Shown one piece after another: positions 18,318-28,100 of a DNA stretch of 64,000 bases. Source of the DNA: [Flexibacter] sp. ATCC 35208 (GTDB lineage Bacteria; Bacteroidota; Bacteroidia; Chitinophagales; Chitinophagaceae); the NCBI RefSeq assembly GCF_001975825.1, contig NZ_MTKN01000003.1:186001-250000 (forward strand), written 5' to 3'. How positions within the stretch are numbered: position 1 is the first letter of the stretch; each line of letters starts with the position of its first letter. Under the pieces are notes generated by a model that worked only from the letters and a program-made list of their open reading frames with translations, ran no database searches and had not been told where the DNA came from. The translations under genes and the position numbers were made by a program.

Positions 18318-18393
18318 CGGGTTACAGACTACGAATGTCTGGTTGTATACTAATGAGATAGTTTTACAATCGTTATTCGTATTTTGTAACCCG
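18318..18393 (+). repeat. Interrupted inverted repeat between uxs and rfbB
   Basis: CGGGTTAC pairs with GTAACCCG (8 bp) and, inside it, ACGAAT pairs with ATTCGT (6 bp), separated by a 5-by-5 internal loop; the apical loop is 38 bases. A T-rich stretch follows. It could weaken or terminate read-through from uxs, or be an mRNA processing site, in the only gap above 20 bases in this operon. Function inferred. Confidence 0.45.
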
Positions 18394-18407
18394 TAATTTT
18401 ATTATAT

Positions 18408-19463
18408 ATGAACCATACCATCTTAATAACCGGAGGTGCTGGATTTATTGGATCTCACGTGGTGAGATTATTTGTCAATAATTATCCACAATATAAGATC
18501 GTCAATCTTGACGCGCTGACCTACGCCGGTAACCTGGAAAATCTGAATGATATCAAGGATAAGCCCAACTACACTTTTGTAAAAGGCGATATTACTGACG
18601 AAGCTTTTATCGATGAGCTGTTCCAGGAATATACATTTGATGGTGTAATACATCTTGCCGCAGAGAGCCATGTAGACAGATCTATCATGGACCCGCTGGC
18701 ATTTATCAAGACCAATGTAATGGGTACTGCTACCCTGCTGAATACCGCCAGAAAATACTGGAAAGATAATCTCGAAGGCAAACGCTTCTATCACATCTCA
18801 ACTGATGAAGTATACGGTAGCCTGGGCCAGGAAGGTTTCTTCACAGAAGAAACTTCTTACGATCCCCGCTCTCCTTACTCTGCCTCCAAAGCCAGCTCTG
18901 ACCACTTCGTAATGGCATGGTACCATACATACCACCTGCCCGTAGTGATCTCCAACTGCTCTAACAACTATGGCTCCAACCATTTCCCTGAGAAGCTGAT
19001 TCCGCTGGCTATTCACAACATCAAGCATAATAAGCCCGTACCTGTATATGGTAAAGGTGAAAACGTTCGCGACTGGCTCTTCGTTGAAGACCACGCCCGC
19101 GCTATCGACACCATCTACCATAAAGGCAGGATCGGGGAAACATACAATATCGGTGGTTTTAATGAGTGGAAAAACATCGACCTCATTAACCTGCTCTGCA
19201 TGATCATGGACAAGAAACTAGGACGTGCACCTGGCACTTCCGCAGGACTGATCACTTTCGTGAAAGACCGCGCCGGCCATGACCTTCGCTATGCGATCGA
19301 TGCGACTAAACTGAACAAAGAACTGGGCTGGTATCCTTCCCTGCAGTTCGAAGAAGGACTGGAAAAGACCGTAGAATGGTATCTCGCCAACGAAGAATGG
19401 CTGGACCACGTAACCAGCGGTGCTTACCAGGAATATTACAGTGACCAATACCAGAAAAGATAA
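18408..19463 (+). CDS. rfbB: dTDP-glucose 4,6-dehydratase
   Basis: Second step of dTDP-L-rhamnose synthesis, giving dTDP-4-keto-6-deoxyglucose. The 351-residue extended SDR has GGAGFIGSHVVRLF, HLAAESHVDRSI, the STDEVYGSL segment with catalytic Asp/Glu after Thr, and YSASKASSDH with the Tyr-x3-Lys pair. RDWLFVEDHARAI and RAGHDLRYAID are hallmark RfbB blocks. rfbC follows after six bases. Confidence 0.96.
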   Translation: MNHTILITGGAGFIGSHVVRLFVNNYPQYKIVNLDALTYAGNLENLNDIKDKPNYTFVKGDITDEAFIDELFQEYTFDGVIHLAAESHVDRSIMDPLAFIKTNVMGTATLLNTARKYWKDNLEGKRFYHISTDEVYGSLGQEGFFTEETSYDPRSPYSASKASSDHFVMAWYHTYHLPVVISNCSNNYGSNHFPEKLIPLAIHNIKHNKPVPVYGKGENVRDWLFVEDHARAIDTIYHKGRIGETYNIGGFNEWKNIDLINLLCMIMDKKLGRAPGTSAGLITFVKDRAGHDLRYAIDATKLNKELGWYPSLQFEEGLEKTVEWYLANEEWLDHVTSGAYQEYYSDQYQKR

Positions 19464-19469
19464 TACTAC

Positions 19470-20039
19470 ATGCCATTTACAACGACACCGATTCCCGATT
19501 TGTTAGTGTATGAGCCAAAGGTGCATCATGATAATCGCGGTTATTTTTTTGAAAGCTATTCTGAACGCGTATTTAAAGATGCCGGCCTTGACCTGAACTT
19601 TATTCAGGACAACCAGGCCCGTTCTACCTACGGGGTATTGCGTGGATTGCATTATCAGCTGGAACCATACGCTCAGACCAAATTGATCAGGGCACTGGAA
19701 GGTAAGATCCTGGACGTGGTGGTTGACATCCGTACCGGCTCTCCTACCTATGGTCAGTCTTATTCTATAGAACTCTCTGCCGAAAATAAGCTGCAACTGC
19801 TCGTGCCTAAAGGCTTTGCCCATGGCTATGTAGTACTGAGCCCTACTGCAGAGGTGATGTATAAAGTTGACAACTTCTACCACAAAGCAAGTGAAGGCGG
19901 CCTCATTTACAATGATCCTGCCCTGAAGATCGACTGGCAGATTGACCTGAAAGATGCGATTGTATCTGATAAGGACCAGATCCTGCCAACACTGGCAAAC
20001 TGCACACACAATTTTGTATATAACAAACCCACTGAATAA
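19470..20039 (+). CDS. rfbC: dTDP-4-dehydrorhamnose 3,5-epimerase
   Basis: Third step of dTDP-L-rhamnose synthesis. The 189-residue cupin protein has FFESYSERVF, the catalytic His in GVLRGLHYQ, VDIRTGSPTYG, and KGFAHGYVVLS, all diagnostic. Length is normal. rfbD starts one base after its stop codon, and rfbB lies six bases upstream, so translation of the trio is probably coupled. Confidence 0.96.
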   Translation: MPFTTTPIPDLLVYEPKVHHDNRGYFFESYSERVFKDAGLDLNFIQDNQARSTYGVLRGLHYQLEPYAQTKLIRALEGKILDVVVDIRTGSPTYGQSYSIELSAENKLQLLVPKGFAHGYVVLSPTAEVMYKVDNFYHKASEGGLIYNDPALKIDWQIDLKDAIVSDKDQILPTLANCTHNFVYNKPTE

Positions 20040-20040
20040 T

Positions 20041-20904
20041 ATGAAAACAGTGCTGATCACCGGCGCCAATGGGCAGCTAGGACAGGCTTTGAAGCAAATA
20101 GCAGGAGATTATCCAGCCTTCAGTTTTTTATATACAGACTATACAGAGCTGGATATAACAAATGAAGAAGCAGTAACCGCATTCTTCTCTCAGCAGGAAA
20201 TCCATGCCTGCATCAACTGTGCTGCCTATACAGCGGTAGACAAAGCTGAATCAGAAGAAGAACAGGCTTTCAGATTGAACTTCGAAGCGGTCATGCACCT
20301 GGCTAACGCTTGCCAGGCACACAATGCAAGATTTATCCAGATATCTACTGACTATGTATTTGACGGTAAAAAAAATACCCCTTATACAGAAGAAGACGGT
20401 ACGGATGCACAAAGTATTTATGGTAGTTCCAAACTACGTGGTGAAGCGACAGCGCTGGGTATTAATGAAGATACCATCGTGATCCGCACAGCATGGTTAT
20501 ACAGCCAGTATGGTGTGAACTTCGTAAAGCGCATGCGTGAGCTGATGCAGGAAAAGGATAGCCTGAACGTAGTATTTGACCAGGCAGGCACGCCTACCTA
20601 TGCCGTAGATCTGGCGCAGGCATTACTGTCAGTACTGAGCAAAGCGATCGATGCACCCGGTACTTTAGGTGGTGTATATCATTACAGCAACGAAGGCGTG
20701 ACCAGCTGGTACGACTTTGCCATTGCCATCAGGGATATGAGTGGCCTGAGCTGCAATATTCAGCCGGTTACTTCTGATAAGTATCCAACTGCTGCCAAAC
20801 GCCCGGCTTACAGCGTTTTCAACAAGCAAAAGATCAAGGATACCTTCGGACTGGAAATTCCTTATTGGAGAGAAAGTCTGGCGGTATGCCTGAAACATCT
20901 ATAA
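20041..20904 (+). CDS. rfbD: dTDP-4-dehydrorhamnose reductase
   Basis: Last step of dTDP-L-rhamnose synthesis, NAD(P)H-dependent. From MKTVLITGANGQLGQALKQ the protein is 287 residues. Motifs: GANGQLGQ at the N-terminus, NCAAYTAVDKAE, STDYVFDG, and YGSSKLRGE with the Tyr-x3-Lys pair. The longer open frame upstream lies inside rfbC and is rejected. It ends the operon; the stop codon touches a strong terminator. No rfbA (glucose-1-phosphate thymidylyltransferase) is present in this operon. Confidence 0.95.
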   Translation: MKTVLITGANGQLGQALKQIAGDYPAFSFLYTDYTELDITNEEAVTAFFSQQEIHACINCAAYTAVDKAESEEEQAFRLNFEAVMHLANACQAHNARFIQISTDYVFDGKKNTPYTEEDGTDAQSIYGSSKLRGEATALGINEDTIVIRTAWLYSQYGVNFVKRMRELMQEKDSLNVVFDQAGTPTYAVDLAQALLSVLSKAIDAPGTLGGVYHYSNEGVTSWYDFAIAIRDMSGLSCNIQPVTSDKYPTAAKRPAYSVFNKQKIKDTFGLEIPYWRESLAVCLKHL

Positions 20905-20948
20905 AGAAAAGTGGGTGTATCAAAAGTTAGATACACCCACTTTTCTTT
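20903..20948 (+). terminator. Strong intrinsic terminator of the sugar-nucleotide operon
   Basis: A perfect 19-bp stem with an 8-base loop (AAAAGTTA), its left arm starting within the rfbD stop codon and its right arm ending in a T-rich tail. It is nearly symmetrical and may also stop transcripts from the converging gene on the minus strand. Confidence 0.9.
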
Positions 20949-20999
20949 CTGAAAATGGTTTTCATTCCCCGTTGGTGAATAACCTCTTTGATGAATGTG

Positions 21000-21710
21000 T
21001 TATTTCTTAAAGGCCGTGATCTGCATACTCCCCAGTGTCGAACCTCCTCTCTCAGTATCCGTTTTTACAATCCCGAACCCCGGCGCAAACCATTCAGTCG
21101 CATTTACATCCAGGTCCATCGGGAAGTTCGTTCCCATCATCTGCACAGTGAATCCCAGTTTATAAGAGATCTTAAAGCACTCCCAGGTACCGGCAGAGGT
21201 CGTGATCTTTCCCTTTCCCACTACTTTACGGTCGCTCACCTTCAGGGTCATGCTGATCTCCATACCATTCATATTTCCCCTCATTTCCTTTTCATTACCA
21301 GGCAGGGTCTGCCCTTCTTTCAGGGTTGCAGGATAAGAAAGGAAAATCTCGTCACTACCTGCTTCCATCTTCATATTCTGAAGCTGAGGAATGTTGGGCA
21401 TCGCCATTTGCATATCCAGCAGTATTTCGGAGCCGGTGCATTTAAATTTACCCTTCCCGGTGGAAAGGTCTTTGCCTTTTGTATCCTTCAGCGTAGTAGA
21501 GAAGTTGGAGCTGATCACATTGGCCGTTCTGTTGACATTCAATACCTTCTCGATATTCTTAGCCACCAGTTCGCCCTTGCCGTCATAAATGCTCATTTCC
21601 ACTTCCGCGTTGTTCTGCAGAAAGTAGTAGCTCTTACAATCCTGTTGCTGACCGTATAATAATTGTGCTGCCAATATTAATGGCGCAGCAAAAAACATTT
21701 TTTTCTTCAT
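21000..21710 (-). CDS. Secreted DUF3108/TapB-like protein of unknown function
   Basis: A 236-residue protein with an N-terminal signal peptide (MKKKMFFAAPLILAAQLLYGQ), so periplasmic or outer-membrane associated. The rest is predicted beta-rich, with repeated statements of the type TSAGTWECFKISYKLGF and a closing EWFAPGFGIVKTDT, which match the DUF3108-like (TapB) family of beta-barrel-shaped periplasmic proteins. It stands alone and converges on the sugar-nucleotide operon. The function is not known; lipid or surface-polysaccharide related roles have only been guessed for the family. Confidence 0.8.
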   Translation of the reverse strand: MKKKMFFAAPLILAAQLLYGQQQDCKSYYFLQNNAEVEMSIYDGKGELVAKNIEKVLNVNRTANVISSNFSTTLKDTKGKDLSTGKGKFKCTGSEILLDMQMAMPNIPQLQNMKMEAGSDEIFLSYPATLKEGQTLPGNEKEMRGNMNGMEISMTLKVSDRKVVGKGKITTSAGTWECFKISYKLGFTVQMMGTNFPMDLDVNATEWFAPGFGIVKTDTERGGSTLGSMQITAFKK

Positions 21711-21823
21711 ACTGCGAGATATATGCTATTATTTTATCACATGAATGTACGTATTTACCCTGGTTCCGGGTTGTAGGGCAAAAGCAATACCGTTTGCGAC
21801 TGCCTAATTTCTGGTTAATTTCT

Positions 21824-21831
21824 TACGTTTG
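21824..21831 (+). promoter_or_regulatory. -7 promoter element for tyrS
   Basis: TACGTTTG, exact TAnnTTTG match, ending 21 bases before the tyrS ATG. Confidence 0.5.
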
Positions 21832-21852
21832 CAAAAATTATCCCAATAAATC

Positions 21853-23136
21853 ATGAACCTGATAGAAGAATTAAGATGGCGGGGAATGTTGCAGGATATT
21901 ATGCCCGGCACCGAGGAACAATTACAGAAAGAGATGACCACTGCCTATGTGGGTTTCGATCCTACCGCAGATTCTCTGCACGTAGGTAGCCTTGTTCCAA
22001 TCCTGTTGCTGGTACACCTGCAGCGGGCTGGCCACAAGCCATTGGCGCTGGTAGGCGGTGCCACCGGTATGGTGGGAGATCCTTCTTTTAAGGCGGCCGA
22101 AAGGAAAATGCTCGATCTTGATACCCTCAAACATAACCAGGCAGGTATTAAGGCCCAGCTGGAAAAGTTCCTGGACTTTGATCCTTCCAAACCTAATGCT
22201 GCTGAAATGGTCAATAACTTCGACTGGTTTCAGAACATCAGCTTCCTGGATTTTATCCGTGATGTAGGTAAGCACATCACTGTAAACTATATGATGGCCA
22301 AAGATTCTGTAAAAAGAAGAATCGAGGGCGACAGCGGTATGTCCTTCACGGAGTTTTCTTACCAGCTGATTCAGGGATACGACTTTTTCCACCTGTATAC
22401 TACCAGGAACTGTAAACTGCAAATGGGCGGTTCCGACCAGTGGGGCAATATCGTAACCGGTACCGAACTGGTAAGACGGAAAGCCAATGGTGAGGCATTT
22501 GCCTTTACCTGTCCACTGATGAAAAAGTCAGACGGTACTAAATTCGGTAAATCTGAAGGCGGTAACGTATGGCTGGATGCCCGCCTCACCTCTCCATACC
22601 AGTTCTATCAATTCTGGCTGAAAGCGACTGACGAAGACGCCGAGAACTATATCAGGATCTTCACCCTGCTGGACAAGGCGGAAATAGAAGAACTCATCGC
22701 TCAGCACAGGGAAAAACCTGAGCAGCGGCTGCTGCAGAAGAGACTGGCAAAAGAAGTGACCACTTTTATCCACAGTGAAAAGGACTATGAGTTCGCTTTG
22801 CAGGCTTCTGAACTGCTATTCCGCAACGATACGGCCGAGATACTGCAATCGCTCACGGATGAGCAGTTGCTGGATGTTATGAATGGCGTACCACAGGTAG
22901 AAACGACCCTGGCAGAACTGCAGGAAGGAAAAGACGTCATCTCCTTTGCTGCTGAAAAAGGCATCTTCCCAAGTAAAGGAGAAGCCCGCAAAATGCTCCA
23001 GGGCGGTGGTGTAAGCATCAATAAAAAGAAAGTAGAAGACCTGGCTGCAGTAGTAGATAGCTCTCTCCTGCTGGCGGGTAAGTATATTCTGTTCCAGAAA
23101 GGGAGAAGGAACTACTACCTGGTTATTGTTAAATAA
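21853..23136 (+). CDS. tyrS: Tyrosyl-tRNA synthetase
   Basis: Charges tRNA-Tyr. The 427-residue class I synthetase has the HIGH-type motif HVGS at residues 43-46 and the KMSKS-type motif KFGKS at 230-234. Tyrosine-binding residues appear in [15 protein letters not shown] and [12 protein letters not shown], and [10 protein letters not shown] is diagnostic. A C-terminal S4 RNA-binding domain ([19 protein letters not shown]) is present. Length and order are standard for the bacterial enzyme. Confidence 0.97.
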   Translation: MNLIEELRWRGMLQDIMPGTEEQLQKEMTTAYVGFDPTADSLHVGSLVPILLLVHLQRAGHKPLALVGGATGMVGDPSFKAAERKMLDLDTLKHNQAGIKAQLEKFLDFDPSKPNAAEMVNNFDWFQNISFLDFIRDVGKHITVNYMMAKDSVKRRIEGDSGMSFTEFSYQLIQGYDFFHLYTTRNCKLQMGGSDQWGNIVTGTELVRRKANGEAFAFTCPLMKKSDGTKFGKSEGGNVWLDARLTSPYQFYQFWLKATDEDAENYIRIFTLLDKAEIEELIAQHREKPEQRLLQKRLAKEVTTFIHSEKDYEFALQASELLFRNDTAEILQSLTDEQLLDVMNGVPQVETTLAELQEGKDVISFAAEKGIFPSKGEARKMLQGGGVSINKKKVEDLAAVVDSSLLLAGKYILFQKGRRNYYLVIVK

Positions 23137-23144
23137 AAAAATCC

Positions 23145-23182
23145 CCGGTGGTCGGACAATCTAAAGTCTGACCACTGGTTTA
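23145..23182 (+). terminator. Candidate terminator after tyrS
   Basis: A 12-bp stem with two G-T pairs (CCGGTGGTCGGA with TCTGACCACTGG) and a 10-base loop, starting nine bases after the tyrS stop and followed by TTTATATA. The T-run is weak. Confidence 0.55.
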
Positions 23183-23231
23183 TATACGCTGTAAAGTGTT
23201 GGCAAATGAGGGCCGTTTACGATTGTTTGTC

Positions 23232-23735
23232 TTAGTCCAGATTGAGTTCTCCGGTGTCCCCGTCTTCGAATTGCTTTCCCCTGATAATTGCAGTCAGCAT
23301 GTTAAAAAAGATGATCATTTTGCTGGAAGAGTTGTCCCAGTACCAGGCCTGCTTGGTATCTACTCTTAACAGGCAGAGTTTTGGATCATCAATGCCGTCC
23401 GGGAACCAGGCTTTTACTGCTGGTGTCCAGAGCTGTTTCATTTTTTCTTTGTCAATAACAATGCTGCCAATACCGAAGATATTCAGGTAAGTGTTGTGAC
23501 CCGGATGTGCATAAATGAGGTTCAGTTCATTGTTTTCAGAGATCTGGGTAATTTTTCCCGAGTACTCGTTGGAGAAGAACCACACATTTCCTTCTTTATC
23601 CACATCAGCTGTCGCCATTGGTCGCGATATGACCTGGCCATGCTCATCGATGTTTGTGAGCATGCATACGCCAACGTCATTGATCATTTCCGTGACCTTC
23701 TTGATGGCGTCATCTCTTTTCATAATTGCTCCCAT
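23232..23735 (-). CDS. Pyridoxamine 5'-phosphate oxidase-like (general stress protein 26-type) flavin-fold protein
   Basis: A 167-residue split-barrel protein. MLTNIDEHGQVISRPMATADVDKEGNVWFFSNEYSGK at residues 20-56 is the classic N-terminal part of the general stress protein 26 branch, and VDTKQAWYWDNSSS near the C-terminus is also typical. These proteins bind FMN, FAD or F420, and the physiological reaction is usually unknown. A second ATG four codons in is a possible alternative start. It is transcribed alone. Confidence 0.88.
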   Translation of the reverse strand: MGAIMKRDDAIKKVTEMINDVGVCMLTNIDEHGQVISRPMATADVDKEGNVWFFSNEYSGKITQISENNELNLIYAHPGHNTYLNIFGIGSIVIDKEKMKQLWTPAVKAWFPDGIDDPKLCLLRVDTKQAWYWDNSSSKMIIFFNMLTAIIRGKQFEDGDTGELNLD

Positions 23736-23783
23736 ATATATGGTTTATAAGGGAGTAGCAGTAAAAATCATACCAGCCTCAAA

Positions 23784-23819
23784 AAAAATCGCTTTTGTCT
23801 GGTGACAAAAGCGATTTTT
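23784..23819 (-). terminator. Terminator of the amidohydrolase operon
   Basis: A perfect 16-bp stem (AAAAATCGCTTTTGTC and complement) with a four-base TGGT loop. On the minus strand it follows the 430-residue amidohydrolase gene by 23 bases and ends in T. Confidence 0.85.
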
Positions 23820-23842
23820 AATAACAGGCCAGAAAACTAAAT

Positions 23843-25135
23843 TTACTTCAAACCATACTTGAACTTGTATCTTTCATACAGCTGCTTATGCTTATTATCC
23901 AGGCTGATCTCTCTTCCCTGAATAAACGCCTGTGTAATTACACTGGACCGCATATCCATAATATCGCCGGTACTGATGGTGATATTCGCATCTTTCCCTG
24001 TTTCCAGGGTCCCGGTCACCTTATCAATCCCTAAGATCTTTGCGGCATTGATAGTCACTGCACTCAGGGCTTCTTCCTTACTTAAGCCATATGCACTGGC
24101 GGTACCTGCTTCAAAAGGCAGGTTACGCTGCTGCCAGAAACCTTCATTGCTCAGACAAAATAATACCCCTGCCTGCTGCAGCTGGTAAGCCAGTTTATAA
24201 GGCTGGTCCACATCATCATCCTGCATTACGGGCAGGGCGTGTGGTTGCTTCAGCACAACTGCTATGTTATTTTGTTTCAGGATATCCGCTATGCGCCATG
24301 CATCTGCCCCGCCTACAATCACCACATCGAATCCGAACTCTTTGGCAAAATCCACCGCCACCAGCATTTCTTTCACAATATCACAGTGTATAAACAGCTT
24401 CTCATCTTTTGAGAAAAGGCGGCGTACCGCTTCAAACTTCAGGTTGGTCTCCCCATGCTTACTCTGTGCCAGGTATACTTTTGCGTCTCTGAAGAAAGCA
24501 CGTACCTGGTCAATCTTCTCTGTAGCATCTTTGATCCTGGTGGAAGGAGGAGCCGGTCTGTCCTTTGGCGGAGCAGGGGGAGGCAAAAGGCTGGGCATGT
24601 AGAAATGCAATGCACCATCTTTACGGTAAGCAGCATCTTCCCAGTTCCAGGCATCCAGTTGAACAACAGAAGATGAGCCGGAAATCAAACCACCTTCCGG
24701 TGTCACCTGTGCCAGCAGAATACCGTTGGCACGAATGGTATTAATTACTTTGGAGTCGGTATTATAAGCGACCAGTGCACGCACAGAAGGATCTATCTCC
24801 CCTACTTCCTTGAAGTCGTTGGTAGATCTTACTGCTTCCACTTCTGTCAGACCCAGGTTCGTTACCGGAGCGATGATGCCGGGATATACGTGTTTCCCTT
24901 GCAGGTCAATCACTTTTCCTGCTGCAGGTGTAGCTACGGAAGTGCCCACCGCCGTGATCTTGCCATTGGAAAAGGTCAGTACGCCTTTTTCAATAACCTG
25001 CCCATTGCCTACATGTATGGTAGCATTGGTCAGTACTACGGTCTCCTGCTGCTTGCCGGCAGGATAAATCGTTTCCTGTGCCATGGCCGCCAGAGAGCCG
25101 GTGATTGAAATATATAATAGAATCAGGTATTTCAT
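23843..25135 (-). CDS. Secreted amidohydrolase-family protein, metal motif degenerate
   Basis: A 430-residue protein with a signal peptide ending near AAMAQ. The amidohydrolase beta-sandwich is clear: VVLTNATIHVGNGQVIEKGVL, ITAVGTSVATPAAGKVIDLQG and the C-terminal LEAGKDANI-type block (GTLETGKDANITISTGD). Where active members have an HxH metal site after the KHVYPG strand, this one reads GIIAPVTNLGL, so the first metal ligands are lost. It may be a non-catalytic partner of the larger enzyme encoded 11 bases upstream in the same operon. Family assignment is firm, activity is doubtful. Confidence 0.87.
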   Translation of the reverse strand: MKYLILLYISITGSLAAMAQETIYPAGKQQETVVLTNATIHVGNGQVIEKGVLTFSNGKITAVGTSVATPAAGKVIDLQGKHVYPGIIAPVTNLGLTEVEAVRSTNDFKEVGEIDPSVRALVAYNTDSKVINTIRANGILLAQVTPEGGLISGSSSVVQLDAWNWEDAAYRKDGALHFYMPSLLPPPAPPKDRPAPPSTRIKDATEKIDQVRAFFRDAKVYLAQSKHGETNLKFEAVRRLFSKDEKLFIHCDIVKEMLVAVDFAKEFGFDVVIVGGADAWRIADILKQNNIAVVLKQPHALPVMQDDDVDQPYKLAYQLQQAGVLFCLSNEGFWQQRNLPFEAGTASAYGLSKEEALSAVTINAAKILGIDKVTGTLETGKDANITISTGDIMDMRSSVITQAFIQGREISLDNKHKQLYERYKFKYGLK

Positions 25136-25146
25136 CCATCAATGTT

Positions 25147-28100
25147 TTAATTGTTACCATTTTCATCACCCAACAAACTATGCTGGTGACCTGCCTGCAG
25201 GTCTTCGCAATGATAGTTCTCTTCTTCAGCAGGAGCCGCTTTCTGTGTAGGCGTTCCTTTTTTCTTCTCTGCCAGCATTTTGCGGATCAGGCGGTTACGC
25301 TCTGAACTGATGCGCTGACGGAGTTCTTTGTCTTTCTCCCTGTCGAAGTATACAATACCATCCACGATGGTCTTATCTGCTTTTGCATAAATGCTCAGTG
25401 GGTCATCGTTCCACAGTACGAGGTCAGCATCTTTACCCGCCTTGATACTACCTGTTTTATCTGCTACGTGCAGCAGTTTGGCAGGATTCAGGGTCACCAG
25501 TTTCAGGGCTTCCTCCTCGGTCATATCACCATACTTGATGCTCTTGGCGGCTTCCTGGTTCAGGCGGCGGGCCATTTCAGCATCGTCTGAGTTGATAGCT
25601 ACGGTGAGACCTACACGTTGCATGATGGTTGCATTGTAAGGGATCGCATCCTGTACTTCCATCTTATACGCCCACCAGTCGGCAAAGGTGCCTGCACCGG
25701 CGCCATGTGCCTTCATCTTGTCAGCTACCTTATAGCCTTCCAGAATATGTGTAAAGGTGTTGATATGGAAATGGAAAGTATCCGCCACATGCATCAGCAT
25801 ATTAATTTCGCTCTGTACATAAGAGTGGCAGGTCACGAAACGCTTGCTGTGGATGATCTCTAACAGGGTTTCCAGTTCCAGATCTTTGCGCTTGTCCGCA
25901 CCCAGTTTTTCATAATCCAGTGCGCGGGTAAATGCATCCGTCAGTAACTGTTCTACCCCCATACGGGTTTGTGGGAAACGCTCTCTTTGTCTATCTCCCC
26001 AGTTGGATTGCTTCACGTTTTCGCCCAGTGCAAACTTGATGAATGGATCAGCACCCGCAAATTTCAACGCTTCGGCGTCTGCGCCCCAACGCAGTTTGAT
26101 CAATTGTGACTGACCACCGATGGTATTCGCAGAACCGTGCAACAGGTGAGATGCTGTCACACCACCACTCAGCTGACGATAGATGTTCACATCATCAGGA
26201 TTGACTACATCAGCAATACGTACTTCTGCAGTAACTGATTGAGTACCTTCATTCACACCTCTTGAAATGGCGATGTGAGAGTGCTCATCAATGATACCTG
26301 CTGTCAGGTGTTTGCCTGTACCATCTATCACCTTAGCGCTACCGGCAACAAGGTTCTTACCGATCTGTGCAATCTTACCATTGCGAATCAGCACGTCTGT
26401 ATTTTCCAGTTTACCATCCTGTTCATTCGTCCATACAGTAGCGTTTTTGATAAGGATATCCTGCTGTGCAGGTATTGTTTCCCAACCATATCCATTGAAT
26501 GGAAAATAGTTATTGCCAATGAATGGTTGTGGTTTTGCTTTCATCGAATCAGTACCCGCAAATGGCGCTTTCAATACTGCCTGCCAGTGAATGTTATTAC
26601 CACTGGTATCCACACCAGTACCACTCCATCCATTGCCATCTGTAATACCGGTGAGGCGTAGTTGTGCACTGCCTTTCTTCACAGGGAACGCTACTTTTAC
26701 CAGGTCGCCGGTAAAGCCGAGTGAACCACCGACGGTATCAGTGGATAATAAGGATAACGCTGGTGCACTGGGAGTACCTTTTACCAGCACGGTATAGGTA
26801 GCATTGCCTGGGGTAACAGTCAGGGTATAGGTACCTCTTACATCTTTCCAGTTATCGTCTTTGATACTGTATTTCTTACCCTGTACCCAGTTCTGATAAA
26901 TGACAGTATTTTCATTGAAGATATTACCTGATGTAATGAGGAAGTTGGCCAGTTTACCGGCATCCAGTGAACCCACCTGGTCCTCTGCTTTCAGCAGTTT
27001 AGCAGGTGCGAGTGTCACTGCATCCAGTGCTTTCTGTTCGGTCAAACCATATTCTATGGCTTTGCGTACACTGGCTAAAAACTGCTTCACATCTTTCAGC
27101 CCATCGGCTGTGATACAGAAAGGAATGTTTGCTTTTTCAAAAGCAGCAGGCTCTGAAGGGGCCATTTCCCAGTGCTTCATTTCACTAAGTGCAACAAAGC
27201 GTGCATCTTCCGGATCTTCCACATCTATTGGCAACGGGAAAGAAACAGGCAGGATGAAAGATGCTTTGGAAGCAATCATTTCAGGTATGCGCTGGTACTC
27301 GTTACCACTTGCCCTGATGATGTATTGCACGCCAAACTCATCTCCGATCTTATCGGCTCTCAGTGCATCCCATTTATCATTCACTTCAAAGATCTGGGGC
27401 AGGGACTGGTTGTCATTCCATGCCTGTAAGGACAGGTTCACGCCTTCTTTTTCAGGACGTGAGCGATACCACTGCGCATCGAGATAAGTCTGGCGCAGTA
27501 AGGCAATAGATCCCATCAGTGAACCGGGATAGTTCTGAGTAGAACTCCCTTTGTCAAATGAATACTGGGTACTTGCTTTTTCTTTAATGATGGCTTTGTT
27601 TTCTCTGCCATCTGCCAATGTTACCAGTACGCCGGTACCTCTTGCAATACCATCCTGCTGATGTGTAAGTACGGTACCAAAACCGGCTTCGCGCAGGGTA
27701 GCAGCGGTGGCAGCATCGGTACTGAAAACTGCTGCTGCATTTACTTCGCTTTTAATGGCCTGGTTCCAGCCGTAAGCCCCTTTGGTAGTAGAGATAAACT
27801 GAGGATCATCACGACGGCTTACATTACTTTTCTTTACCGCTTGTGTCCCATAATCGCTGTAGGCATCTACAAAAGAAGGGTAGATGAACTTGCCGGCGCA
27901 ATCGATCACTACTGCATCGGCAGGGATGGCGCCAGTGCCTGCACTGACAATGCGTCCATTCCGGATCACTAAAGTTGCATTGGTTAACACATTCCCTGCA
28001 CTTTTAACGATAGTGGCTTTGGTAAAGGCATAACAGCCTTCTCTCGGATCAGCCACACCATTCACAGGAAACGTCTGTTGCGCCCTGAGCTGACCAGTGG

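Noticed and set aside
20988..21659. Plus-strand open frame of 223 codons opposite the DUF3108-like gene
   Set aside because: It mirrors a secreted protein with a good signal peptide and family resemblance on the other strand; its own translation is Arg/His-rich and family-less, typical of an antisense shadow.
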